Shown: piece after piece, positions 42,780 through 54,950 of the stretch
How positions within the stretch are numbered: the stretch's first letter is position 1
Layout: each line of letters begins with the position of its first letter
DNA from: Siphonodentalium dalli
Taxonomy: Eukaryota; Mollusca; Scaphopoda; Gadilida; Siphonodentaliidae
Length of the DNA: 64,000 bases
Direction of reading: 5' to 3'
Assembly (NCBI GenBank): GCA_032622095.1
Contig: CP136064.1
Coordinates: 139,271,954-139,335,953, forward strand
The notes under the pieces: generated by a model
What the model was told of the DNA's origin: nothing
The model's database searches: none
Seen by the model: only the letters and a program-made list of their open reading frames with translations
Translations under genes and position numbers: made by a program

Positions 42780-45538
42780 TGGAATAAAAGGTGCATGTAC
42801 CGCATGTACCGCAAATTTCGCACCATTACATATTCTATATAAAAATTGGGCAAATATATTTTAATTTCTAAAACAATGTGTGCAGATGTTTAAAGATACA
42901 TAATCCGATTTAACGGCGCTGTAACATGCACTGGCTAGTATGGACATGTGTAGAACCGTCGCAAGAGTTCAGTCAGTCAATGTGACTTTCCAAATTCCAT
43001 GGCGATCAATGCTATATCGCAAATTAATTTCGGAATAAAACACGATGAAAAGTAATGTCAACAACAACAAATGAGGTAACTTGTACGTGTCAGATACTAG
43101 TAGCTGATATGCGGATACATACATAATTTACATATTCTTATTTATGAAATGCATGTTTTAGTTATGCAAATAGACATGTTATAAACTTATATAACAGCAT
43201 TACGGTTAAGTGGAAATATGTTTGTTTACATTTGTGATGACATGTGGTGGGAAATTCCACTAACACTATTAGCATCACAGGACAACATATATTGAAGCTG
43301 CAATTGCAAACCACACCCGCTCCTTACACAAACAGTCAAGAAAAAATGTGAATCTAATATGAGGTTTTTTTTGTTGAAAATATGATATCATGCTTGCTAT
43401 CGTTGTGACTATTTATCAGTTTATTGGTAATACAATAATTTGTATAACTATATCGGATTTTGCCAATTTTTTGTGAAATTGCGTTGTTGTTGTTGTAACT
43501 GGTTGATGCGAATTAGTAGTACAATCGACTCGGAGTATGTATCTTTAAACCGAAGTGATTTAATTATTATATATAAATTAAGACAGGCAGTTGATGTTTA
43601 GGAAGAGTTTGTCTGACAAAAATGAGATGCTTCGGAAAACGTGTAAATTGTAATTAAGTTAGTAACAGCCCTGTGACTCTGTGACTCTCATGCAGAGTAC
43701 TGTCCATTGAGACAAATTAGCGTTGACTATTAAAATCCATCATCATCTGCCATGGAAGCAGCTTGAACATTGGAGTTAATTCAATCTTCGTTACTAAGTA
43801 AAAAGGGAGTTGTTTTTGTCGACCATATTTGTCAACGCCGCAATCAATATGTTTATTTCTCATTAAACTGTAAAAACAGTGTTTGAGAATATAATACATA
43901 ATATAACAGGCGGGTATACATTGAAATAGATAATATATAAATAATATAAACGAGGTTACGAAACGAAAGTGGATTCTCTCTCCATTAAGTGTTAGTATAT
44001 AACTTCGACTTACAAGTAATTAACAAAAGATTTGGAGATGACCAATTTTCATTTCATTACGACAGGGTTATTATTGATAATTTCAATAGCAAGCAGTTTG
44101 ATCCACTTTATTATTATATATGGTCAACATATTTTGCTGGTATAATCATAATATCAATACAATTTCTGGTATAATGGGAAAACTTCAGATAACTTATTTT
44201 TCCGACTCCATCATTTTATACTACATATATGCTGCTTTATAAAGAGAAAGGAGAGAGAGACCACATTTTTAGAGTAAATTCATCAATATATAATCACACA
44301 CGTAAAATTTATATAATTCAGATTTCACAATGAAATATTTACCCCGGGTGAAAAAGGAATTTGGTAGGGGTCACTCCCACTTGTGTATATATATACGTAT
44401 GTTTCTGATCGAAAAGGGGCATTGCATGCAATTGACTTAATTTATCGATGAGCGAGGTATCACCATATATAGTAAGTTTAGTTAAAGGGACACCAGGCCA
44501 TTCGACGTGGGTTCAAACGAAATGAAATAAAGTTTATAAAAGTCTGTGAAATAAGTATTTCCAAGTATACATGTAACACCAGACATCAGCAATTTATCAG
44601 ATAACTCTACATACTCTACAGTTCAGTGCCGATAGACTTCTATGTTTGTTTGCACCTCATGAACAACTGCGAATGTGTCAGGTCCCTTTAAAATATTTTG
44701 TTATGCAGTCAATAGAGTTATCGCTCCTTCTACACCCCGTGGACTCCTTATTCATCCGACTTAAAGTTGTGCTCTGTAAATTTATGAGGAGGAATGACTT
44801 TGTTAATCGAACCAATTAGGGTCGTGACGCACGTTCCAAATTAGTTGACAATAAGGAACCATTGTCTGACGGGGGGGGGGGGGGGTCCACTGTTAAGTGA
44901 TCTGTTGCTGGATAGCTATGTTCATTTGAACGATAAATTTATATACGTTATGTAACACTTGATGTTTCTTATTTCTTAGCAGTAAAGATGCATTATGTGC
45001 ACTCGGCCGTGTATAGTAAAATTGGGCTATGAATTTTTCGCGTACATGTTGATCAACAATGGCAAAGCGCCTTGCGGAAGTTGGATTTCACGTGGATCGA
45101 ATTGTTGTGTAAACATTGTCAAAGGTCATGTGATCAATCTAAGTTTTAAGGCCAAGTGAATTAATTTCACGTATCTGTCCTGACTACTGTAGATTATAGA
45201 TAGTACATTTAATACTTATTGTCAATTTACTGGTATCACTATCAGTGGCCGGGACAGTGCTGCAGTCTACACTGCTAATCGGTACACGATTAGTGATTAC
45301 TAGTAGTAGCGTAGTGCCACATCCTACAGTACAGTGACCTACACCGTACACGTATTATTATCAAACCATTATACTTTTAACTATAGAAGTATACGGTAAA
45401 GTATAGTCTATAACACTACAGTAAGCGCGTCTATAAGTACCCAGAATTGGTTCCTGCACTGAAATATCTACATGTACTAGACTAGAGTATAGTAGAGTAT
45501 ACTATACATGAATTTCTGAAAAATACTGAATTGTAGTA
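42780..45538. other. no supported gene; poly(G) 44871-44885
   Basis: AT-rich. Frames at 43717-43899 (-) and 43989-44174 (+) have no domain. CTGTGACTCTGTGACTCTC is a short duplication at 43671-43690. A run of 15 G lies at 44871-44885. Confidence 0.35.
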
Positions 45539-45840
45539 ATTTCCTGACAATGACTTTTCGGATTTTCTAAAATGCGATAAAAACAAAACCAGATTAATAG
45601 AAATGTTTGAAAATGTTCTATCGAAGAGAACAAATGATATTCTTGCTATTCTAAGTTCGAAAGTGATAGTTTTCTCAACTTTCAATAGTTGTTTACATCT
45701 TACTGCTGAGGAAACAACAACAGTGCCAGATTTTATCAGCAATCAAGAAGAAGCAGACACTAAGGTGATTCTTCATGCAAAGCACATACTGCATACTATC
45801 GAAGATTCAGTTAGTATAAGGTCACCCTCTGGTGATACAG

Positions 45841-47894
45841 GTGACGTTTACACATAGCCGGTGAAGCCGTTACCCGGCGAACCCGTTAGCCAGCGAAGGT
45901 TGGGCAGAGTGTTTACACATCGCCGGCGAAGATAAGCATATATTCATGTGTCTCCTTTACTTGTTAATAGTTTTCGTTTTAGTTCTCACTGAACCAGGGG
46001 GGGGGGTAAAAAAAAATTCCGGCACGTGTGCCGGGGTGGGTGGGTGGTCAAAGCCACCAACAAGCAATTTTTTCCGCAACTAAAAAAAACATTTCCTGCT
46101 TGTTTTTTAGTGTTTTGGCAATGAGTTGGGCTTCAAAACCACTTTGAATGAGAGAAATGATGTAATTCTAACTGGTAAACTGACTGCAGGCAGTTATCGT
46201 GTTGTATTTGTTGCAAATTTTGAAATCCAAGATGGCCGCTGGCAGCCATGTTTTTTTGGACGAATGACCTCAAAATGACTCATTCCTGTTTACATGTCCA
46301 TGTTAACATCCATGATAAATAGTATGCACAGAAATTCATATACAGCTGTTTACAGTGAATTTCCCCCCGCAAATCTCTGTTTTAGTGTTAAAAGGGGGGT
46401 GGGTGTCAAAAAATGGTCGGAAAAAACTGCCGTAAACGAAAAAAAAATTGGTGGTGGGTACAAAAAATGATCGAAAGGGAAAAAATGCCATACGTGCCTG
46501 AAATTTTTTTCCGAACCCCCCCCCCTGACTGAACTGCAATATGATATTGCTGTACATCTGTAAACATCTAGCCGCTTCCTGTTAGAGATATGGTTGGGCA
46601 GTATAGTGAAATGAAACTTTTTAGAAATGGAAATGCCGAAATTATTAATATCCAACTCAAACTTTCAGGTAATTTTTATAGATATTAAAAAAACATTGTT
46701 AATGGTTTGTTTGGGTTCACATACAGGCTGTGCAGTGAGTGTCGCACCAAAAGCATGGCCATTGTCAGTTTTGAGATCTTTTCGTCGCATACATCTACAA
46801 ATTGGTGTCTAATCATTCGCATTGGATTTTATATTATATATATAAGTTTCAACATCGCGAATCAAATGTGACACATTTTCCGTTTGCACATTATACAATA
46901 AAATATGTTTTTCATTTTACTCGGGCGTTCACCATGTCCATGTATATAGGGGCGTGGCGATGGGGGTGTCTCATCCCAACTTTAATCAAAATATTCAAAA
47001 GCTGGAAATTTCATACCTGACACGGCAATAGTTGGACATTTGACATCAGCAATATTTTGAAATTGTTCTCGTAGTTTTATTTTCAACAATTTGTTATTGG
47101 TGATTTCTTTAGGCAACATTTGCTTATTTTTTTACCAAATTGTTGGACTGAAATGACCATCAGTTGGAAATGATCCAACCTTATTAGAGGTGCGTCAAGT
47201 TTGGAAAATGTCCAACAATTGGAAATCTTAAGGCTGGATGCTAGGATTTTGCAATTTTCAGGGTTCAGATTAAAAAAATATTCTCACACCTGGCCATAAC
47301 CACGGTCGGTCGATAAATTCCAAAGATGAACAGTCCCACACCTCCAAATCAGGCCCTCTAGACCCGTCTCGGTGTAAATATGTCCACGGCGCACTCATAT
47401 TTTGATATATATATGGGCATACATGTACATGAATTAATTCCCTCGAATGCGCAACAGATGTACCATGCACATGCAGAGTACGTGTACCATCATCGGTTAG
47501 TATTTGTAATAATAGCTTATAACCAAGGTGCGTGACCACCGACCTGACAGCTGATTAGAGACAATCAAACTGGCACACTGACCAATATATACACAGGTTA
47601 AAAGCGGGCTGGTCTATCAGCGATTGCACAATAATATTATTCGAGTTAATTGTTGAAAGGAAATCACCCATGACGGCATGACCCCAGATAAACATCTAAC
47701 TTAACCGCAGAGCGAATTAGAATCCATACGACAATCAGGTGCTTGTACTAAATCATTTTATCCAAAAGTTGAAAACCGTATAGCTGAGTATCCGGATAGC
47801 CGTAATTCTTATCCGGCGAAGTATAAACACTCTATTGTTATCGCTGCCGGCTAAAGCGAATGCGATCTTCGCCGGGTAATGTATAAACACCCCC
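45841..47894. mobile_element. 2.05-kb DNA transposon inserted in the PIN-like gene
   Basis: Flanked by ACAG (45837-45840 and 47895-47898); removing the element and one ACAG restores GAT ACA GAC ATA in frame. The ends mirror each other: GTGACGTTTACACATAGCCG against CGGGTAATGTATAAACACCC. Each end also holds a second copy of the motif: TGTTTACACATCGCCGGCGA near 45911, and CGGCGAAGTATAAACACTC near 47815. The interior is mostly non-coding and holds the MITE at 45995-46527 and a decayed repeat (47140-47310). A possible spliced short frame (46590-46654 and 46729-46812) is unrecognised. A 4-bp duplication does not settle the superfamily. Confidence 0.75.
45995..46527. mobile_element. poly(G)-ended MITE carrying a satellite monomer, copy 2 (ACTGAAC TSD)
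   Basis: Starts CAGGGGGGGGGG, AAAATTCCGGCACGTGTGC and ends GCCTGAAATTTTTTTCCGAA, CCCCCCCCCCTG, whose complement matches the start, so these are imperfect ~35-bp TIRs with G/C-run tips. ACTGAAC is duplicated at 45988-45994 and 46528-46534. The interior is shared with 15705-16235 and includes one pearl-satellite monomer (46213-46323) and a purine-rich block. 7-8-bp duplications with CAG...CTG ends suggest a hAT relative. Confidence 0.75.
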
Positions 47895-48532
47895 ACAGAC
47901 ATAGCCGTTATTGCCATTTCAATATTTCGCCATACCACGTATGCTCAAAGGGTTTTTCTGGGTTCGAATAAGGGTGTGCATAGATGTGTCATCAATCTAT
48001 CGGATATTGATCTCTAAGTGAGAATCAGAAAGAAGCCCTAATTGTCAGGAAATGACTACAATTCAGCATTATTCAGAAAGGGAAAAAGGCTATGCTGGAA
48101 AGCTATGAAGAAAGAAATGAATTTAAACATGCTTGCTCAATTGGGTAACTCAATTGGGTAATGAGTGATGAACTGTTTTGTTCAATTGAGGAATATGCAT
48201 GTGAAGTATACAACAGGAAAGAGAAGGATGAAAACCAAGCTCACTACAGTATATACGAGAACAAACTCAGATCAAATCGAATTGTTGACATGTCATTATT
48301 ACCACCTTGTCATAAATCCTTATTTCTCCATGTTTTGCGTTCAAATTACATTGCAAGACTTTGGAAACTCTCAACAATGAGAATGGTAGAAGATGTTAGT
48401 TTCATAGAACATGGGTGGACGGAAGATGTTTTGCCCCAGTGGTATACTGAGAGGTATGATAAGATTTTTCAAGATGATATTGAGGAGATTCTTGTGGACT
48501 ATGAAGGAGCCGACTATACTGAAAGTTAAGAT

Positions 48533-50420
48533 GAGAGTGATCTGGACTGTTAAAATAATGACTAGTAAGCATCTGACTGTTCAAACTTATAGGAAACTAT
48601 TATTATTCAAATATGTAATTTTGTTTGAATTTTTTTTTTTTAGGGGTAGGAGTAACAATATCATGAATATAAGGAAACATATAAAATAAATGGTAATTAT
48701 TTCTCATAATGATGTGAGCTGTTTTTAAAACTCATTTGATCGTGATTTAAAGAATGATTTTTAAGTTATGACCATTTTTTGCTGGACGAAAAATTTAAAT
48801 TTCGTCAAATATAGGCCAAAAAATTACAAATTCAAATTTATTTCAAAATACGTCTATCCTTTTGTGATATTTCTTTTTTCTCATAATAATTAGACTAATT
48901 GAGGTCAGTTAGGTGGATGTTTCGTTTCATTTATCACAATTTTAACTATCATAGATTGATTTTTTAGAGTATAGCCATTTTCAAGCAATTTTGACATGAT
49001 TTTGACAATTTAAAAAAAAACTTCTGGGCTTTGCCCCATACACCTCAGAAATTCTGATGTAGAATGGTACCCAGAAATAGAAAATCAACATGGGAATTTC
49101 TCCATGTCCGGGTGACGCCTACCTCAGCCACAACCCGGTCTATATATTAAAATACCATAAGATAGTAAAAATTCAAACAACATCAAACGAAACATGGTTT
49201 CTCTGCATTGTAATCATTTCATCGAAAAAAAAATTGAAGAATACTTTATATTTCATGTTTTAGTGAAAAATATTGAACATAAATTAAAATTTGGTATATG
49301 GATTGGTCACTCATAATTACAGGTTAAGTATGAATTTAAATCCGGCCAGATATAATGTCCAAAATACAGGTCAAGATCAAATTTGAGTTCTACCTGTCAA
49401 TTTTTACCAGAGTTATGGCTCATTGTTGAAGTTACAATAGGCGTATTTTGCCACGCCCTAGCAATGCTCTTGTTAAAACTTGCATTTTAATTAAAATCCC
49501 AATAAAAGGCATGTTGAGTTTGATCATAGTCCGGTGATCTTTATGGAGTTATTTCCTCGTTAGTCTTTATAGAAATGTTTTGGGTTGCCTGGATGGCAAA
49601 AGTTTATTTCAATGATTTTTACCAGAATTCAATTTTGTTTCCTGTTGTGTATGAAACAGCAATCTTTGTTTTGATTCACAGGCATATCATATCTGATCTC
49701 TATATAAGGCAATCAAGATTTTATGCCAGGAATACATTATTTTTTGTATGTTAAACTAGTAATATGCTCAGCCATCACTCTTAATGAAGACCAGTCTCCA
49801 CATCAAAGAAAATGGATATCCCTGTCAATTAATAAGTAGCTAATAAGTTGAACATATTATCTGAACATTTCCTCATGGAACTGCTCGTTTATGAGTATTA
49901 GTATAGAAAGGGTTAAAATCCAGAAAAGAATCTCTCGCGATGAATCTATGCTATAAATGTTTCATAACTTAACTGAAACAGTATTCATCAGATGATTTAT
50001 GAACTTACTGTTTGCTTGTGATATGTTTATGAAAACAGTTGAGATTTTTGTTTTTACTTGATGCATTTGTTTGATTATATCTATGTTTTATTAAGAAATT
50101 CCACTTTACATTTGTCAATGGTATATCACAGGTATATAGTTGATGAATATTCAGGAGCTTGAACACTAATTGTGGTGACTTTAAATCAAGAAAATACAAC
50201 ATAGGTCGGAGTTAATCGCACACACCACTATCAGTTTGTTCATTCAGCTCATAGATTGTGATATTCAAATTCTAAATACATATTCAGGACTTGGTATGAA
50301 CCCGACACGTGTCGCCATGTTATCGAATGCTTGGTTTTATCGCTTTGTAATAGCGATATGTGAACCACAAGACGACCGTGTATATGCCAACACGACCAAT
50401 TTACAACACGTGTTATTAAG
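48533..50420. other. no supported gene; decayed repeat 49290-49480
   Basis: AT-rich. 49290-49440 contains AATTTGGTATATGGATTGG and TTTTACCAGAGTTATGGCTC, related to 36470-36550 (a decayed tandem-repeat core). Confidence 0.35.
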
Positions 50421-51231
50421 GGTCAATCCACACCGGGTGCGATCGCGCGATCTTTACGGCCGTTTTCTCACTTTTCTGTCGTCCGAAGCGGTTCAAAGCG
50501 CGCGATTTTTATATTCACACCGGAAGGGACTGGATCGCTTCGTCGCGCGCGATGGTTTGTGTAGATAATCGTTTTAGTGCGTCATTTACAGGCAGGTCAC
50601 AAATACAATAATATGGACATTTTAATCAGAATTTAATGTAGGAGTTTTTTCAAACTCATTTAATTGTCAAATATACATTATGTAGTGTGTCAAGTGGAAC
50701 GGTGCACGGGTTTCCTAAAATATCATAGCAATTGCGCTTAATTGAATTTCATTCTATAATTCCAGTTTGTGAGTTTTTTTTATCGAGGGTGGGGGGGGGG
50801 GGGGGCAAAGTGTGGGCAAAGTGACCTCACAAGGTTGGAATGGATTGGGACCAAAACATTATCAGACGATCCTGATGACGTCGAGCTCTTGCAAGGAATT
50901 TTCTCTTCTCATTTATCCTTGCAATTAGTTATCAGCATCTCGCTAAAGTATTTTATTCACCACCTTTGTTATCGCGACGATGAATGACTGTGTCGTCTTC
51001 AAATAGGAGGAATACGCGCGTATAAATATCCTATTTGACCGCGACCAAATTATCCCGCTGTTTTGCCACAAAGCGAGAAATCGACGAAGCTTAAAACCAA
51101 TGCTGTGATCGCCTCGTGGTCAGCGATTCAGTCGCTTGCGGTATGAATATAAAAATCGCGCGCTTTGAACTGCCACGGACGACAGAAAACGGCCGTTATA
51201 ATCGCGCGCTCGCGTCCGGTGTGGATTGACC
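50421..51231. mobile_element. GC-rich TIR element (CGCGCGAT family), copy 1
   Basis: Left end GGTCAATCCACACCGGGTGC, GATCGCGCGAT; right end ATCGCGCGCTCGCGTCCGGT, GTGGATTGACC. Long inverted ends (about 150 bp) include ACGGCCGTTTTCT, AAAGCGCGCGATTTTTAT and TCGCTTCGTCG on the left, and their complements on the right (51090-51231). The centre is AT-rich with a G15 run (50791-50805). CpG-rich ends in AT-rich DNA are striking. No transposase; target duplication unresolved. A 110-codon frame at the left end is TIR translation. Confidence 0.65.
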
Positions 51232-51837
51232 TTTGATTACAGACGTTTGTTTTGAACTCGCGTTTTGTCGACTATATATACATTGATACTATACAAATAG
51301 GCGGTAATACCACTCATTTAGTTTTGACACCCGATGTCAATTCAATGCCCCACCAAAACCTGATATAAATCCAAAATAAATTGTTATATTTATGTTTCAT
51401 GTATGATATGTAGGGAGCGGAGGTCCATCTAAGTTTCACAGAACTTGTCCTCCAATCCTTATATGTAATAAATTATTTATGCATAATTACTAATACAAAT
51501 ATGTTTAAATCAAAATCAAGTATATGTCCTCTGTCCCTCATTTGAACAATGAAAATAAATCTCGCGTTACTGGCTAAAGGTCAATTCATACCGGGGGCGA
51601 GCGCGCGATTTTTACGGCCGTGTTCTGTCGTGCGTAAGGTTGTTCCACACCGGGCGCGCGCGAGCGATTATAACGGCCGTTTTCTAACGTCCGTATATAG
51701 CAGTTCAAAGCGCGCGATTTCTATGTCCACACCGCAAGCGACTGAAACGCTTCGTCGCGCGCGATAGTCAGGTTATTAGTATGTGTGTACGCTAATTTCA
51801 GGGGAGTCAGGTGGCTGCATGGGGGATACCCCCACCC

Positions 51838-52620
51838 CCACACACTTATGAATAATGTGTAGAGTTTCTACAAACAACGTGTAGCCGCCCTGCTACACAA
51901 CCATTATTCATGTTTTATCTTAAACATATTTTACACAATAAATGGGTCAATTTATACACATGTATACACACTGGTGTGCAGAAAATCAACACCTATGCCT
52001 TACACATGTTGTGTAAATTCTTACACATATATATGATAGACAAGAATGTAAAGTTCAGTATTCCGAACTGTGGGTATATAGTATTCATGGCAAATGGAGA
52101 TTTATATGTTAAAACTTTCATGGCGTACAATGGTGCGTAATATTTTGCTCTGTCATGTGTGAGTTTTCGTTTTAAATGAACAAACCATGGTCGTGGTGTG
52201 GTGGTTGCACGTGATTAGTATTAACGTATTACAACAATCATATAAACAAGAGTAAGAGCAGTATTCTTCATGAAAGTTTTAACAAATATATCCTCATATA
52301 TCATTAATACAATACTCACAAGTCGGAATTCTGAACTTACATTCCTTGTCTACAATTTGTTTATTCTCGTCACTCAAAATTACATGGGTATTGTATTCCA
52401 AAACATATACTCAAACAATATCGTCGTCATGTAGCAGACTATGAAACTGAAGGCACGCAATGCGCACGATCTACATTCTTACACAAGTGTGTGTAATAAA
52501 ATGTACACATTATGTGTAGAACGGCACTTGGTCAATGTATTTGTATGTAAAACTACTCATTGCGATGTGTATTAACCGGGTTTACACATTTGATGTGTAA
52601 TCGTTTCTACACATTAGTTA
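51838..52620. repeat. cluster of TACACAT...ATGTGTA palindromes
   Basis: ATGAATAATGTGTAG is mirrored by CTACACAACCATTATTCAT (about 51849-51910). TTACACATGTTGTGTAA, TTACACAAGTGTGTGTAA, TACACATTATGTGTA and TTACACATTTGATGTGTAA follow up to 52620. The outer palindromes bracket about 430 bp of AT-rich DNA, so this may be one more foldback element inside 51576-53310. Confidence 0.5.
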
Positions 52621-52902
52621 TGATAGTGCTCCCATCCGGTAATACGCGATTATTATTAGTTGATGAATGCATTGTCTCATGTTTACCACAACGTCTTTTG
52701 GAATGAACTAGCCTCGTTATATTCTTTATCATTTCCCCTGATTATACCAAAATATAATTCACCAGCCAATGGAGCAGATTATACGGTCCATGATTTTGGT
52801 TCTTTACAAGGAATAAACTGAATATAGTAATCTAAGGTGGAATTTCAGTCACGAAAAATAACAAAAATAAATGGTTTAATTATTTGGTCATAGAGACATA
52901 CA

Positions 52903-52985
52903 GTCAAACAGACACACATGCATACATGCATACATACAGTCATACAGTCATACAGACACACATGTGTCATACAGACACACATGCG
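52903..52985 (+). repeat. CATACA/CAGACACACATG microsatellite
   Basis: Irregular tandem of CATACATG, CAGTCATA and CAGACACACATG units. Confidence 0.85.
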
Positions 52986-53317
52986 TTGTACTTCGATTAT
53001 TAGCCTCTCGCTAAAGTTCTCCATTATCGCGGCGACAAACACCTATTTGAGAGCCGTCCAATTATCTCGCTGGTTTGCAACAAAGCGACAATTCGACGAA
53101 GCATAAAATCACTGCTATAATCGCCTCGTGGTCAGCGAGTCGGTCGCTTGTGGTGTGAACATAAAAATCGCGCGCTTTTAACTGCTACGGACGTTAGAAA
53201 ACGGCCGTTATAATCGCTCGCTCGCGCCCGGTGTGAAACAACCTGTAGCTGTTTAAATCGCACGATTTTTATATTCACACCGAAAGCAACTGCATTGCTT
53301 CGTCGCGCGCGATAGTC

Positions 53318-53570
53318 AGGGTAGATAATCGTTTGAGTTAACAATGTATATGTACATTTTAAACCTAATTTGCTCAACATAGGAAAGATGTCTGAGTTTT
53401 TCAAACTCACTTCATTGTCAAATATAATATGCCAAGTGGAATGGTGCACGGACTTCTTAAATTCGCATAGCAATTGCGTTTAATTAAATTTCATTCAATA
53501 ATTCCAACGTGAGAATTTTTTATCGGGAGGGGGTGCGGAAAATTGTGGGCAAAGTGATTTAACAAGCTTT
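53318..53570. repeat. diverged copy of 50565-50830
   Basis: GTAGATAATCGTTT, TTTTTCAAACTCA, AATTGTCAAATAT, GCCAAGTGGAA(C/T)GGTGCACGG and AATTCCA...TTTTTTATCG appear in the same order in both. The internal part of the CGCGCGAT element is therefore present twice. Here GGGAGGGGG replaces the long G run. Confidence 0.7.
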
Positions 53571-53659
53571 CCGCCCACGTGTTAACGTTTTGGGAATTTA
53601 TATCATATAATGCATCATTCTCGCAATCCGTGAAAATCGTCCTCTGATGTCATCATTTT

Positions 53660-54950
53660 ATTGGAAAATCCCCGTCTAAATCAGGTGAGAGTCTAGAATT
53701 AAGCATACGATTGGCTAAAAGTTAACATGTGACTGTGTGCGCATGTGCAGATTCATTCCGATAAAATTATCCGTCTGCAATTTATTTAACAACAACGTTC
53801 ATTTTACGAAAATGATGGCAAAAAGAAGAAAGGATCTATAAACGCTAGAGATATAACAGGTGGTAGGAGGCTGAATTCGGCGAATAATTACGCAAATTCC
53901 CGATTCCACCGGTGACATTGACTGAGAAATTGAATGTATTTCACTGTCGGTGTCATTGTCGACAACACTGCTGACTACACACTGTGGTCGCATATAAATT
54001 ATATATGATGGACATGTGCGCTAAATTCAGATACAACAAGTTTACATTTATTTACAACTTATACAAGTGATAATTCTTAATCGGAGTGATGGCCGTCGAC
54101 TGATTCATTAAATTTCAGTGATTGATCTCTCGCATGTTGCATTCATTGTTTGCATTTTTCAAGGTGAATGACTGATTCAAATTCAATTTCAATCATCCAC
54201 TTGTGGCTTGGGACTGGCAGAGTGCTTGTGTTACGGGACAAAACTAATTATGTTGGAGGGAGAGAGAGACCGAATACGATACATGCAATGTGCATTGGAA
54301 TTTGGATCTCGGAGACAATCACGTGACATTACCAATTTACTGACATTGAGATGATTGACAATCAATGTGACATCATCGTCATCCGAAGAAAATAGTGGAA
54401 TCGGTCATAGACTCATACTCGTAGTCGTACAAAGTTTGACAATTTCTCTCACAAGCCTCAGGGCTAAACATCCCATGTCATGTGTGCACCAGCTTCGTCA
54501 AAAAACTTTTCAGAGCATATCAACACAGTTTAACACTTTAAATTACAATAAAACTTACATGTACTTATTACAAGAACTTATACAGATGCTGTGCGTGTGA
54601 CAGTGACACCGGCCTTAACAAAGCTGTGCATGTGACATAGTGCTTGCTGAGTATATATGTACTAGTATTATCTAATTTAAAGACATGACCAAAAATGATA
54701 ATTTCCAACTTTATCCCAGATGGATATGTTTCATGCTGTATATTGCATTCGGTTGCACATTGGAGAATCACGTGACAGTTCGCCTGATGAGATTGACCGC
54801 CACCCACCACTCATCTGGATCAATGAGGTTGTTTGAACGTGCATCTATCAATTGCCGGCTCAAGGTGCGTGTCGGATTAATCCCAACGTTCCCACGGTAT
54901 TCGGGTCATACTGCGGAAGGTCACACCAATAGTATTTTTCAATAACAATC
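53660..54950 (+). other. 5' leader of LINE-2, left arm of the inverted duplication
   Basis: Matches the complement of 62703-64000 nearly base for base: TTTTATTGGAAAATCCCCGT at the outer edge, GGTGACATTGACTGAGAAAT, GACATCATCGTCATCCGAAG, GATTGACCGCCACCCACC. It precedes the ORF1 start, so it is probably the untranslated leader. Short frames occur in both arms but are not conserved as proteins. The outer limit cannot be fixed because the right arm runs off the window. Confidence 0.65.

Larger units (their letters stand above)
45539..48532 (+). pseudogene. broken gene with PIN/FEN-like acidic motifs, split by a transposon
   Basis: Part 1 (45539-45840): SDFLKCDKNKTRLIEMFENV, then NQEEADTKVILHAKHI and IRSPSGDT. 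The codon after GDT is split by the 45841-47894 insertion. Part 2 (47899 onward) resumes in phase with DIAVIAISIFRHTTYAQRVF and VHRCVINLSDIDL, hits a stop (48014), then in other frames ENQKEALI, GNDYNSALFRKGKKAMLESY and, at 48161-48529, the tail LLPPCHKSLFLHVLRSNYIA and HGWTEDVLPQWY. The order EEADT, SPSGDTD, GNDY resembles a widely repeated invertebrate protein. The acidic pattern recalls EAEA, DxD and GxDY of PIN/FEN nucleases, but this fold is inferred. Besides the insertion there is a stop, and a short deletion between EALI and GNDY, so it is a dead copy. Confidence 0.6.
51576..53310. mobile_element. GC-rich TIR element(s) (CGCGCGAT family), copy 2, composite
   Basis: GGTTGTTCCACACCGGGCGC, GAGCGATTATAACGGCCGTT (51637 on) is mirrored by AACGGCCGTTATAATCGCTC, GCGCCCGGTGTGAAACAACC near 53200-53250. 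An extra solo end (AAAGGTCAATTCATACCGGG) stands at 51576-51636, and another partial end at 53258-53310. The interior contains TACACAT-type palindromes (51838-52620) and a CATACA tract. Both parts of the family carry TTCAAAGCGCGCGATTT and GCTTCGTCGCGCGCGAT. Confidence 0.55.

Noticed and set aside
53132-53473. 113-codon minus-strand frame
   Set aside because: Covers the inverted end of the CGCGCGAT element; a similar frame appears at its other copy (51549-51767) as translated TIR.
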